Below, piece after piece: positions 9,408 to 17,571 of a DNA stretch of 64,000 bases. Where the stretch lies: the NCBI GenBank assembly GCA_024281175.1, contig JAMJTW010000014.1, positions 62,001 to 126,000 of the forward strand, written 5' to 3'. Made by a program: the position numbers and the translations under genes. This DNA is from Candidatus Thiovulum imperiosus. GTDB taxonomy: Bacteria > Campylobacterota > Campylobacteria > Campylobacterales > Thiovulaceae. The first letter of the stretch is position 1; every line of letters begins with the position of its first letter. The notes beneath the pieces were generated by a model. That model had not been told where the DNA came from, ran no database searches, and was given only the letters and a program-made list of their open reading frames with translations.

Positions 9408-10254
9408 ACTCTTCTATCTCAAAATCCTCATCTTCCAACTCCATATCATCAAAATCATCAAAATTTATATCTTCACTATCATTCTCTTCATAAAACTCTT
9501 CTTCACTCTCTAGTGCATCTGAGATAACACCAGTTAGCGTATCTAAAGTTCCAAAAGCAATAGCAAAACCAACTATAATTAAAAGCAGACCTGAAACTAT
9601 CTCCACTAATCTAAAGTGTCTCTTTATTCTTGCCATAACTCCCATTGCATAACTTGTTGCCATTGCAGATAGAAAGAAAGGTATTGCTAAACCTAATGCA
9701 AAGAGAGACATTAAAATTACAGTTTCTCCACCTTGACTTGAGGAGTACATCATAATACTTGCTAAAATAGGACCTACACATGGAGTCCAACCAAGAGCAA
9801 AAGAGAGTCCCAAAATAAAAGGAGCTACAAGTCTCTTTATACCACTCTGCTTTTCAGTTGTTCCAAAGTTACTTCTCATCTCCATATTTAAGAAAGAGAT
9901 ATTTATAACTTTCATTGTGTGGAGACCGAAGATGATTACAATAGCTCCAGCAATATAGGCAACAATTTCAGAACGGAGATACTCTCCAACAGCACCTTCT
10001 AAAACAGTACCTAAAAGGACAAAGATAAGACTAAAGCCTAATATAAAAGAGAGAGAGGCTTGAGCTATCTGCATTCTCTCACCAAATGTCATCTTCTCTT
10101 CACCAGATATCTTATAGTAAGAGAGTCCTGAAATATAAGAGAGATAAGCGGGTATTAGAGGAAGTACACAAGGTGAAACAAAAGTTATAATTCCTCCTAG
10201 AAAACTTACCAGATACGGCATTGACGAAAATAGTTCAGCTAATTGCTCTTCCAT
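9406..10254 (-). CDS. ccdA: CcdA/DsbD-type thiol-disulfide membrane transporter
   Basis: Six-helix inner-membrane protein that moves reducing equivalents from cytoplasmic thioredoxin to the periplasm, used mainly in cytochrome c maturation. The two family cysteines are in SPCVLPLIP (Cys29) and TPCVGP (Cys159). The 282-residue protein carries an unusual acidic tail of about 40 residues (EEEFYEENDSED...) after the last helix. The start is ATG 10254, with AGGAG overlapping the gatC stop 12 bp upstream, so the two genes are translationally linked. A periplasmic diheme cytochrome c peroxidase at 50.8 kb is a plausible client. Confidence 0.9.
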   Translation of the reverse strand: MEEQLAELFSSMPYLVSFLGGIITFVSPCVLPLIPAYLSYISGLSYYKISGEEKMTFGERMQIAQASLSFILGFSLIFVLLGTVLEGAVGEYLRSEIVAYIAGAIVIIFGLHTMKVINISFLNMEMRSNFGTTEKQSGIKRLVAPFILGLSFALGWTPCVGPILASIMMYSSSQGGETVILMSLFALGLAIPFFLSAMATSYAMGVMARIKRHFRLVEIVSGLLLIIVGFAIAFGTLDTLTGVISDALESEEEFYEENDSEDINFDDFDDMELEDEDFEIEE

Positions 10255-10266
10255 AAACTTTTTCTC

Positions 10267-10557
10267 CTACTCAATAATTTTTGGAACAAAGAATGAGTTC
10301 TCTTCGCGATGAGGTGCATTTTCCAAAATAGAGTTTGGAACTTCTTCATTTTTAAGTGGCTTGTCATCTCTAAGATGAGCTTCTATATCTCTCATAATAA
10401 ATTTGTCTGGCAGTCCAGCTGTATCAACACTCTGAAGATTTTCAACAAAATTCAAAATTCGACTTAGTTCTTCTTCAACATCTGCTCTTTTTGAACTCTC
10501 AATTTCAAGATAGGAGAGTTTCTCTAACTTTTCTAAAAGAGTATCATCTATATTCAT
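10267..10557 (-). CDS. gatC: Aspartyl/glutamyl-tRNA amidotransferase subunit C
   Basis: A 96-residue subunit that stabilises the GatCAB complex, which converts Glu-tRNA(Gln) and Asp-tRNA(Asn) to the correctly charged forms. The family pattern is clear: LEKLSYLEI near the start, a central helix ELSRILNFVENLQSVDT, then LRDDKP and a C-terminal NAPHREENSFFVPKIIE. GAGG lies at a good distance upstream of ATG 10557. gatA and gatB are not in the window. It is followed closely by ccdA and is divergent from the defence operon at 10.7 kb. Confidence 0.95.
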   Translation of the reverse strand: MNIDDTLLEKLEKLSYLEIESSKRADVEEELSRILNFVENLQSVDTAGLPDKFIMRDIEAHLRDDKPLKNEEVPNSILENAPHREENSFFVPKIIE

Positions 10558-10586
10558 AAAAATTTTTCCTCTATTGAATTGTTAGA

Positions 10587-10592
10587 ATTATA
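10587..10592 (-). promoter_or_regulatory. Likely -10 element of gatC-ccdA
   Basis: TATAAT on the minus strand, 30 bp upstream of the gatC start, in an AT-rich 132-bp divergent intergenic region. No clear -35 is visible, as is usual for Campylobacterota sigma-70 promoters. Confidence 0.5.
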
Positions 10593-10707
10593 GTCTAAAA
10601 GTAGAACCAAAATTGCTCTTTGTTATTTCAAAGGGTTGGCAATAACGATTTTATCATCTTTTACTTTTATTTAAGTAAAATAGTGAAAATTGTTTAGGAT
10701 AGTTAAA

Positions 10708-12408
10708 ATGGAGGCTACTGAAAAGAAATTCATAGAATTTTTGAAAGAGCAACAAGAGAAAAAATTACTAATTCCAATTTATCAAAGAGCTTATGAATGG
10801 ACAACAAAAAAAGATAAAGAAGTTCAAACTCTTTGGGAAGATATTGAAAACATAGAAGATGAGAACTCAACTCATTTTATAAACTCTATTGTTTATATTG
10901 CTGATGAGCAGAATAGCGTATATATAAATATAATTGATGGTCAGCAGAGAATTACAACACTCTCTATTCTCTATATTGTAATTCGGGATAGATTAGTAAA
11001 GTTACAAAAAGAGAAAAAATTCAAAATGTTTCTTGAAGATATTAAAATAGTTCAAGAGCAAATTGAAGAGAACTATCTAATTAGAAAGTGGCAAAAAGGA
11101 GATGATAAAGTTCGCTTATCTCTATCAAACAAAAATAAAGATAGAGAAATCTACAATAAATTGGTTCTCGGTGAGTATAAAAACCTATCAATTTCCAAAG
11201 ATAAAAATTCAAATCTTATAAAAACCTACAAATTTTTCAATAGTTCTCAAAAGATAAGTAGCTACTCTTTTGAAGAGATACAAACCCTGCTTTCCAAAAT
11301 AGAGAGAGTTGTAATTGTTAAAGTTACTCTTGAACTTGAGAAAGATAATCCTCAAATTGTATTTTCAAGTATACATGGTGGTTTAAAACTTAAAGATACA
11401 GACCTCATCAAAAACTCTATCTTTATGAAATTAGAGAGAGTAGAGCAAGAAAAACTTCATTCAGAACTTTGGGAGACTTTGGAATATGATATGAGTGAAA
11501 AAGAGTTTGCTATTTTTATAAGCTACTTTCTCACTTTAAAACTAAATCGAGTTGTCTCCAGCAATGCTATTTACGATGAATTTGTAAATAAATATTTCAA
11601 GAATTTTTTGGCCGAAAATGAATTTGAGAAAGTTCAAAATGTGCTACTTGAAATAAGTTCATATAAAGATATTTTTCTTCAATTGAAAAATGGTTCTATT
11701 TTTGAAGAACTCTCTATTCTTCCTTACTTCAATATAGAAGCCTACTTCCCTTTCTTGATGAAAATTAGAAAAGAAGAGAGTCCTTTCTTTACAAAGATTT
11801 GGAAAATTATAGAGAGCTTCTATGTTAGAAGATTTGTTTATGGTCTTCCTCCAGGTGCAACAAAAAATATTTTTGCTCTCCTCTGTAAATATGAAAATAT
11901 AGAAGTTTCACAATTTATAAATTTCTTAGAAGAGAAGAGTAAACAACAGAGATTTCCAAAAAGAGACGAGTTTGAAGAGAGCTTGAGAAATAGAAATCTT
12001 TATGAAGATAATAAAACATCTACTAAAGCTATTCTTTTTGCACTTGAAAAAAGTTTAGATAGTGAGTTTGCTTTAAGTAGAGAGAACTTTGAAGAGTTTT
12101 CAGTTGAACATGTTTTACCACAAGAGTATGAGAAATTAGATAGCTGTTGGAAAGATAACTTTTCAGAAGAAGAGCATAAAAAAGAACTTCACCTTATGAA
12201 AAACCTAACTATTTTAAGAAAAGAGGAAAACTCTTCTGCTGGAATTGGCTGTTTTAAAAGTAAAAAACATATTTACAATAGTAGTGAATTGGCTTTGAAT
12301 GAGAAGATAGCTGATTATGATAGCTGGACAAAGAAAAGTATGGAAGATTACTTAGACAAAGTAGTAGAGTTGGCTTTGAAAAGATGGGAAGACTTAGAGA
12401 ATGTCTAA
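10708..12408 (+). CDS. DUF262-DUF1524 protein, SspE/GmrSD-like restriction nuclease
   Basis: A 566-residue protein with both signature domains. The N-terminal DUF262 has IPIYQRAYEW (about residues 22-31) and the nucleotide-handling motif DGQQR (77-81). The C-terminal DUF1524 is an HNH-type nuclease with EHVLPQ, a downstream N-L-T strand and conserved F-x-x-K residues. In known proteins this architecture is SspE (senses DNA phosphorothioates and nicks DNA) or GmrSD (cuts glucosylated DNA). With dndCDE 5 kb away, the SspE reading is attractive but inferred. ATG 10708, with AGGA at 10696-10699, is preferred to TTG 10690. It is the first gene of a four-gene operon and overlaps the next by 8 bp. 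Confidence 0.88.
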   Translation: MEATEKKFIEFLKEQQEKKLLIPIYQRAYEWTTKKDKEVQTLWEDIENIEDENSTHFINSIVYIADEQNSVYINIIDGQQRITTLSILYIVIRDRLVKLQKEKKFKMFLEDIKIVQEQIEENYLIRKWQKGDDKVRLSLSNKNKDREIYNKLVLGEYKNLSISKDKNSNLIKTYKFFNSSQKISSYSFEEIQTLLSKIERVVIVKVTLELEKDNPQIVFSSIHGGLKLKDTDLIKNSIFMKLERVEQEKLHSELWETLEYDMSEKEFAIFISYFLTLKLNRVVSSNAIYDEFVNKYFKNFLAENEFEKVQNVLLEISSYKDIFLQLKNGSIFEELSILPYFNIEAYFPFLMKIRKEESPFFTKIWKIIESFYVRRFVYGLPPGATKNIFALLCKYENIEVSQFINFLEEKSKQQRFPKRDEFEESLRNRNLYEDNKTSTKAILFALEKSLDSEFALSRENFEEFSVEHVLPQEYEKLDSCWKDNFSEEEHKKELHLMKNLTILRKEENSSAGIGCFKSKKHIYNSSELALNEKIADYDSWTKKSMEDYLDKVVELALKRWEDLENV

Positions 12409-13474
12409 AAATATAGAATATATTAAAGTAGATGATTTAGATTTTGACTTTAAAAATCCGAGATTACCAATTCAAGCAAAAAGTGAAAATGAGATAATAG
12501 AGTGGATGCTTCAAGATGCTTCTATTTTAGAACTTATGTTGGCAATTGGACAGAGTGGTTTTTTTGTTGGTGAAGCAATTTTAGTAGTTCCACAAGGAAG
12601 AAAATATATTGTAATTGAAGGAAATAGACGACTTACAGCTGTAAAGCTCTTAAATTATCCAGAGTTGGCAACTCTTCATAAAAGAAAAGTTAAAGAAATT
12701 TTAAAAGAGACTCAAGAGAGACCAAAAGAGATACCATGTTTAGTTTTTGAGAAGAGAGAAGAGATATTAAAGTATCTTGGGTATAGACATGTTACAGGAG
12801 TTAAATCTTGGGGAGTTTTAGCAAAAGCCAAATACCTTTCTCAACTTCGGGAATATTATAAAAATAAGAGTTTACATGAACAGTCAAGAGAGTTAGCAAA
12901 AGAGATTGGAAGTAAAAGTAATTATGTAAAACGACTTTTGATTGGATATGAGATTTATGAAATTATTGAAGATAATGGCTTTTACAAAATACCAAGACTT
13001 GATAAAACTACTTTCCATTTCAATTACATTGCAGATTTTTTAAACAGAGGAAATATAAATAGATTTGTTGGTGTTGATTTAGATAAAGAAAATCCTTTAG
13101 AAGAAGTAAATGAAGAGAATTTAGAAACTCTTACTCGTCTGTTCTTTGAAAAAAACGACCAAAACAGAAGTCGAGTTTTAGGAAATGGTGATGACTTAAA
13201 AAAATTAAATGAAGTTCTTGGAAATAAAAAAGCTACAAAACATTTTTTAGATGGTGAAAGTTTAGATGATGCTTTTAAAAGTTTAGAAGAGAGTGAAAGT
13301 AGTTTTAGGAATGAGCTTTATGAAGCTAAAAATACTCTTCAAAATGCACAAAGTTATGTTCATAAAATAGAGTATGATGAAAGTTTAATTGAGAATTTAA
13401 AAGAGATTGTAGAAATTTGTAAAAGTTTGAAAAATAGTCTTGAGGATAAGAAAAAAGATGAGTGGGACATTTAG
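12401..13474 (+). CDS. ParB/Srx-fold protein of the defence operon
   Basis: A 357-residue protein whose N-terminal third is a ParB/sulfiredoxin-like domain: the characteristic VIEGNRRLTAVKLL (residues 71-84) corresponds to the G-x-R-R nucleotide-binding motif. The middle is helical, with a possible HTH (KEIGSKSNYVKRLL), and the C-terminal 80 residues look coiled. Some ParB-fold proteins are CTPases, others nucleases; which applies here cannot be told. It overlaps the upstream gene by 8 bp and the downstream gene by 17 bp, so the operon is tight. DndB, the usual dnd partner with a DGQHR motif, is not recognisable here. Confidence 0.8.
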   Translation: MSKNIEYIKVDDLDFDFKNPRLPIQAKSENEIIEWMLQDASILELMLAIGQSGFFVGEAILVVPQGRKYIVIEGNRRLTAVKLLNYPELATLHKRKVKEILKETQERPKEIPCLVFEKREEILKYLGYRHVTGVKSWGVLAKAKYLSQLREYYKNKSLHEQSRELAKEIGSKSNYVKRLLIGYEIYEIIEDNGFYKIPRLDKTTFHFNYIADFLNRGNINRFVGVDLDKENPLEEVNEENLETLTRLFFEKNDQNRSRVLGNGDDLKKLNEVLGNKKATKHFLDGESLDDAFKSLEESESSFRNELYEAKNTLQNAQSYVHKIEYDESLIENLKEIVEICKSLKNSLEDKKKDEWDI

Positions 13475-14444
13475 AAATTTAAGCACACCACCATCTGAAG
13501 CAAAATATAAACAGCACTATTTTTGCGATTATATTGAACTCTTAGTTTTAGCAAGTGGAGACTCTTTATCAAAATCTGATGTAGCGATGAGGTTTGGAAA
13601 AGAAGATGGTGCTGAAAAAGAGGACGAAGAAGATAGTTATATCTTAGAACTTTTTCAAATTTTGGAAGTACGACAAAATACATTCAAAGAGTTTTATCCT
13701 TTTGAAGTTAAAAATGGAGTTGTATCTTCTATAAAATTAAAAGATAACTTAGAACTTTATCACAATAGCTATCTATTTCTACTACTAACCTCATCTCTAC
13801 AATATATAAATCAACAACATATCTTTGGAAAAGATAAGATATTGGAAAATGAGTTTGAAACATTTTCATATAGAATATTTAAGAGATATTTGGGAAATTG
13901 CACTCAAGTTTATCAATTTGGAGCTTCTAATGAAGCTGGATATAGAGGAACTCTTCAAGAAAAAGTAGATAATTTGGCAAAAAATTTAAAGTATCAAACA
14001 AAATATAAATCACACTATTTTGATAAAAGAAATAGTGGTGACGGTGGTTTAGATATTGTTGCTTGGAAATATTTCCCAAATGATATAAATATGACAAATA
14101 TAGAGATTTATTTAGGACAGTGTGCAACAGGAGAAAATTGGTTAAAGAAATTAGACGATGTTGATAAGTTTAAAAATTATATCGATTTTGAGGGAGTTTT
14201 TACAAAATATATGTTTATTCCTTATGATGCTCGAAATATGGATAGAACTTTTACAGAAGAGAAAGATATTCATAGAGACTTAGTTATGTTTGATAGGTCA
14301 AGATTTTTTTTCTCTCGTAGTTTTGTGAAATATAGGCTTTTTCAAGATTTAAAAGGCTTCTCTTTGTTAGAAAACATTCAAAAACATAAGGGTCTTCCAA
14401 ACCATTTCGAAAAAGATACTCCTATATTTGAGGATATAGTTTGA
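13458..14444 (+). CDS. PD-(D/E)XK-like nuclease protein of the defence operon
   Basis: A 328-residue protein. Residues 194-200 read GDGGLDI and residues 220-225 GQCATG, the spacing of a restriction-endonuclease core (Asp in the first motif, Q-x-K in the second). The expected catalytic Lys is replaced by Ala (QCA), so the enzyme may use another Lys or may be inactive. The N-terminal half is predicted helical and has no recognised fold. The start at ATG 13458 is chosen because the coding frame before it lacks a ribosome-binding site and M-S-G-T-F follows directly. It overlaps the ParB-like gene by 17 bp and the Mrr gene by 4 bp. Confidence 0.72.
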   Translation: MSGTFRNLSTPPSEAKYKQHYFCDYIELLVLASGDSLSKSDVAMRFGKEDGAEKEDEEDSYILELFQILEVRQNTFKEFYPFEVKNGVVSSIKLKDNLELYHNSYLFLLLTSSLQYINQQHIFGKDKILENEFETFSYRIFKRYLGNCTQVYQFGASNEAGYRGTLQEKVDNLAKNLKYQTKYKSHYFDKRNSGDGGLDIVAWKYFPNDINMTNIEIYLGQCATGENWLKKLDDVDKFKNYIDFEGVFTKYMFIPYDARNMDRTFTEEKDIHRDLVMFDRSRFFFSRSFVKYRLFQDLKGFSLLENIQKHKGLPNHFEKDTPIFEDIV

Positions 14445-15253
14445 CTATATTGGAAGCAATTCAAGAGGTGTTGAAAATTGAAAGAAAACCTCTACCTCAT
14501 CGAGAAATATATAAGAAAATAGTTCAAAATAATTTTTATAGTTTTAAGGCAAAAGACCCATCTAATGTTGTTCAACAACAGTTGAGAAGACACTGTATCG
14601 GGTTAGATTTTCCATCGTCAAAAAAAAATAAATATTTCAAAATAGTTGATAGTAATAAATCTCTCACAACTTACTATCTTCTTGAAAAGAATGAGAAAAA
14701 TCAAACTACAAATGTAAAACTATCAAATCAAGAAAAATTACCAGAAGAGACAATTAGCGAACATATTCAACAACATAAAAGAGATATTGAACAGGAACTT
14801 TTAGAAACTATTTTAAATTCTAAGCCAAGTTTCTTTGAAGAACTTGTTGTAAAACTCCTTTTAAAAATGGGTTATGGTTGGGATAAAAGTAAATCTGGTT
14901 TTGTTAATGGTAAAAGTGGAGATGGTGGAATTGATGGCATTATTTTTGAAGATAAATTAGGTTTAGGAAAAATTTATATTCAAGCTAAAAGATATAGTGA
15001 TAAATCTATTGGAAGACCTGAACTTCAGCAATTTGTTGGAGCTATGGAACATAACCACAAGGGAGTTTATATATCAACATCAACTTTCACAAAACAAGCT
15101 AGAGAATATATAGAAAAGCAATCTAAAAATATTGTTTTAATTGATGGTCAAAAACTGGTTTCTCTTCTTGTAGAAAATAGAATTGGAATAGAAATTATTG
15201 AAACATTACATATTTATAAAGTTGATGACGAATTTTTTAAGGAAAACAACTAG
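14441..15253 (+). CDS. Mrr-type restriction endonuclease with N-terminal HARE-like HTH
   Basis: A 270-residue protein. The N-terminal 80 residues (TILEAIQEVLKIERKPLPH...) match a HARE-HTH DNA-binding module. The C-terminal domain is a clear Mrr catalytic fold: FFEELVVKLLLKMGYG, then GDGGIDG (residues 160-166) and IQAKRYS (180-186), so the D...Q-x-K site is intact. Mrr-family enzymes restrict modified DNA (type IV). The start is TTG 14441, overlapping the upstream TGA by 4 bp (TTGA). It is the last gene of the operon and is followed by a strong bidirectional terminator. Confidence 0.88.
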   Translation: MTILEAIQEVLKIERKPLPHREIYKKIVQNNFYSFKAKDPSNVVQQQLRRHCIGLDFPSSKKNKYFKIVDSNKSLTTYYLLEKNEKNQTTNVKLSNQEKLPEETISEHIQQHKRDIEQELLETILNSKPSFFEELVVKLLLKMGYGWDKSKSGFVNGKSGDGGIDGIIFEDKLGLGKIYIQAKRYSDKSIGRPELQQFVGAMEHNHKGVYISTSTFTKQAREYIEKQSKNIVLIDGQKLVSLLVENRIGIEIIETLHIYKVDDEFFKENN

Positions 15254-15264
15254 ATATTTTATAA

Positions 15265-15299
15265 AATATTTGAGAGGTATTAGAAACCTCTTAAATATT
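15265..15299. terminator. Long bidirectional terminator after the defence operon
   Basis: AATATTTGAGAGGT (15265-15278), loop ATTAGAA, ACCTCTTAAATATT (15286-15299): 14 pairs with one G-U. A/T-rich arms give a T-rich 3' side in both directions. It sits between the convergent mrr-like and rha-like genes. Confidence 0.8.
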
Positions 15300-15308
15300 G
15301 CAAAAAAC

Positions 15309-16172
15309 TTATGGCTCTATCAACTTGTTACAGCTTATGCCTAGTTTTTCAAGAAGTTCAGAGAACTTATCTTCATAAAATCTAACTTGAGTTTCAGCAG
15401 AGCTTCCATGAGTAGAAACTACATTCTTTCCAAACTCTTCACCAATTTCTGTAATAGACCAAAACTGCTTTTGAACCTTTATCTCTACCTCATCGCCATT
15501 ATCATCTTTAATAAGTTTTGTTTTAGAAGAGTCTCGAAATTTTTTCTCGATAAATCCATCGGCTTCAAGAAGTGCATTCACTTTCACCGCACTCATTTCA
15601 ACCCCGTTTTGTTTAAGAAGTTGAGTTAAAGAGAAAGAGGCTTTTCCATCAATATAATCTGGTAAATATGAAGTGTCAAGTCCGAATGTGTTAAACATTT
15701 TTCTAGCCATTCTTGTTTTATCTTCATCAGAAGTTGCTAAATTGTCTTGAGCAAACTTTAGAGCCAATAAGTTGTTTTCTATTTTTTCTTTTTCATAAAT
15801 TTTAGAAACTTCAGCTTGAGCTTCTTGCTTCCCTTGAGAAATCATCTCTCTCATTGTGAAGAACTCTTCAACAAGTTGCAATTTGAATTCAACAACCGTT
15901 TCCGAATTCTTTAAAAGAGTCATGATGAAAGTTGATTGAGGTTCATTTAAGAAGTAAGTTACTATCTCATTTACCCTATTTTTCGAGTTTTTGATAGCCT
16001 CATTTTTAAAATGAACCTTTCCAAACCTCTCAAATTTCTCTCGATACTTATTGATTAAGTTCCGAACTGAAACCTCTTGATTGTTTGTATGCTTTGCGAT
16101 AACTCTATGAGAAACTCTTGGTTCATTCTCTACTAATTCTATGATAGAATTCTGTAAATTAACACTTGACAT
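15309..16172 (-). CDS. Phage Rha-family regulatory protein
   Basis: A 287-residue protein. The N-terminal 100 residues follow the Rha/pRha pattern: SHRVIAKHTNNQEVSVRNLINKY, then LNEPQSTFIMTLLKNS and VEFKLQLVEEFFTMRE. The C-terminal part (LTQLLKQNGVEMSAVKVNALL...) resembles the KilA-C/antirepressor domain of phage Ant proteins. Rha proteins occur in temperate phages and interfere with phage growth or repression. ATG 16172 is preceded by AAAGG inside a small dyad CCTTT-AAAGG. It points toward the defence operon and sits among other phage-type regulators. Confidence 0.75.
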   Translation of the reverse strand: MSSVNLQNSIIELVENEPRVSHRVIAKHTNNQEVSVRNLINKYREKFERFGKVHFKNEAIKNSKNRVNEIVTYFLNEPQSTFIMTLLKNSETVVEFKLQLVEEFFTMREMISQGKQEAQAEVSKIYEKEKIENNLLALKFAQDNLATSDEDKTRMARKMFNTFGLDTSYLPDYIDGKASFSLTQLLKQNGVEMSAVKVNALLEADGFIEKKFRDSSKTKLIKDDNGDEVEIKVQKQFWSITEIGEEFGKNVVSTHGSSAETQVRFYEDKFSELLEKLGISCNKLIEP

Positions 16173-16267
16173 GTTTTACCTTTCATATATGTAAAGGTTA
16201 AGTTCTTAGATTTAAGATTAGACGGTCAAATCATTATCTTATTTCTTTGAACTATTAAATTTTTAAA

Positions 16268-16287
16268 AGAACACGAATTTTTGTTCT
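16268..16287. promoter_or_regulatory. Operator-like dyad between the rha and XRE genes
   Basis: AGAACA (16268-16273), 8-bp spacer, TGTTCT (16282-16287). A short symmetric site between two regulator genes is typical of an XRE or Rha operator. No binding data can be inferred. Confidence 0.35.
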
Positions 16288-16297
16288 GTTGTTGAAA

Positions 16298-16543
16298 TTA
16301 TATTGAGATATTTTCTATTTTGTCAAGGCTTTTTCTTTGTAAAATTGAAATATCTTCAATTAAAGCAAAATACTTTCTCTCGTTCATAAGAGCTTTTAAC
16401 ATAACTCCGATGTGAGGTTCAAAATTTCCTTTTGCCCAAGTAGACATAGTTCTTTCTGAAACTCCTATCCGTTCAGCCAACTCTTTTTGAGTAATTCCTA
16501 ATTCTTGAGTTGTTCTCTTTACTAATGAAATTTCTTTTTTCAT
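16298..16543 (-). CDS. XRE-type HTH regulator
   Basis: An 81-residue HTH protein when started at the second of two adjacent ATGs (16543), which gives the better spacing from AAAGGA. The HTH reads ELGITQKELAERIGVSERTMSTWAKG, with the second helix ending in a Trp-containing recognition helix, as in phage and antitoxin repressors. The rest (NERKYFALIEDISILQRKSL) is helical. It is transcribed toward the rha gene, with 125 bp between. Confidence 0.75.
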   Translation of the reverse strand: MKKEISLVKRTTQELGITQKELAERIGVSERTMSTWAKGNFEPHIGVMLKALMNERKYFALIEDISILQRKSLDKIENISI

Positions 16544-16608
16544 CATTTGTCCTTTCAAGATAAATTGTAGCAAACATAAGTAAGTGGCGGGAAACTCTTT
16601 TACAAAGT

Positions 16609-17016
16609 CTACTTAGCAAAAATATCAAGAAGTTTCATTGTAATAACAAGAACACCAGCACCACTAATCAGCCACTTAGTTTGAGTATTAATAGCTTTTT
16701 CAAGTTTTGCTTCAAACTTCTGTTCCATAGTTTCAAACTTCTGTTCTATGGTCTCAAATTTCGCGTCAAACTTCTGCTCAAGATTTTCAAACTTTCGTTC
16801 TATGGTCTCAAATTTCTGTTCAAGTTTTTTAACACTATCAACTGTTTCATCTAACTTTTTATCAAGATGATTTATGTGATTTACTTGAGTTTTAAGAACA
16901 AGTGTGTGCATATCATTAGATGATAAGGTTTCACCTTTTGCAAATTTCTCTTCAACTTTTTCAGCCTCTTTCAAAACAAGAGATACGAAAGTATCCTCAA
17001 CATTAGTTTTATCCAT
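16609..17016 (-). CDS. Coiled-coil protein with C-terminal membrane anchor
   Basis: A 135-residue protein. Residues about 45-110 are a continuous coiled coil made of diverged 7- and 11-residue units (variants of EQKFETIE and EQKFEAK repeated six times). A C-terminal hydrophobic segment (WLISGAGVLVITMKLLDIF) follows, probably a tail anchor. This resembles DUF1640/Bdr-type proteins seen in phage and accessory regions; the function is unknown. ATG 17016 has AAAGGAG upstream. It is separated from the XRE gene by about 65 bp. Confidence 0.7.
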   Translation of the reverse strand: MDKTNVEDTFVSLVLKEAEKVEEKFAKGETLSSNDMHTLVLKTQVNHINHLDKKLDETVDSVKKLEQKFETIERKFENLEQKFDAKFETIEQKFETMEQKFEAKLEKAINTQTKWLISGAGVLVITMKLLDIFAK

Positions 17017-17029
17017 TAGATAACTCCTT

Positions 17030-17212
17030 TAAATTTGGGGTTGACCAAATAGGCTTCCACCTTTCTTGTCATTTCGATATGAGCGTAGCGATTGAGAAAT
17101 CTTGGAAACTTATCGTTTTGCTAAATAAAAGATTTCTCACCCGAAAGGGTTCGAAATGACATATAGGTTGTTAAAGCGTAAAAATACTCTATTTGGTCAG
17201 TCCCTTAAATTT
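17030..17212. repeat. MITE-like element with TGACCAAATAG terminal inverted repeats
   Basis: About 183 bp with no ORF. The left end AAATTTGGGGTTGACCAAATAG (17031-17052) and right end (17189-17212) are imperfect inverted repeats sharing TGACCAAATAG. Inside is a second pair, GTCATTTCGA (17068-17077) and TCGAAATGAC (17151-17160), and a third, GAGAAATCTT (17094-17103) and AAGATTTCTC (17129-17138). The whole unit can fold into one long hairpin. A half copy occurs at 26182 and a possible trace of the end motif at 60421. Confidence 0.75.
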
Positions 17213-17327
17213 TAGATAGCAGACTTTCTAGCTCTTCATAGTTTCACTACCGACACCAGAATTTTATTGTTCTATTTCTTGCAAATAGCTTAATAAATAT
17301 ACTGATGGCTATTTAAACTAGATTTGA

Positions 17328-17333
17328 TACAAT
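17328..17333 (+). promoter_or_regulatory. Extended -10 promoter of the HTH-dndCDE operon
   Basis: TTTGATACAAT: a TACAAT hexamer with an upstream TG, the usual Campylobacterota sigma-70 element. The predicted mRNA would begin only about 10 bases before ATG 17350, leaving little more than the AGAGG ribosome-binding site. Confidence 0.6.
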
Positions 17334-17349
17334 CATAAAGAGGTTTGAA

Positions 17350-17559
17350 ATGGAATATGTAGATTTAAGAAAAAGAGCTAAGAGAATAGGTTTAAACCTG
17401 AAAGAGTTGTCAAAATTAATAGGGATAAGTTATGATGGTCTTATGAAATGGAAAAATGTTGGCATTCCAGATTATGGGATAACATTAATTCAGCTTCTCG
17501 AAAGACTATCCTTAGAAGAGAGAGAAAAGTTTTTTCAAGAAAAGTTAGGGGAAAAGTAG
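17350..17559 (+). CDS. Small HTH protein at the head of the dnd operon
   Basis: A 69-residue protein. MEYVDLRKRAKRIGLNLKELSKLIGISYDGLMKWKN is an XRE/Mor-type helix-turn-helix, and the remainder is a short amphipathic helix. It lies 12 bp upstream of dndC, with AGAGG before its ATG, and is likely the operon's own transcriptional regulator. This role is inferred from position. The other dnd regulator family (DndB) is absent, so this small protein may have taken over control. Confidence 0.7.
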   Translation: MEYVDLRKRAKRIGLNLKELSKLIGISYDGLMKWKNVGIPDYGITLIQLLERLSLEEREKFFQEKLGEK

Positions 17560-17571
17560 ATAGAGATTTAA

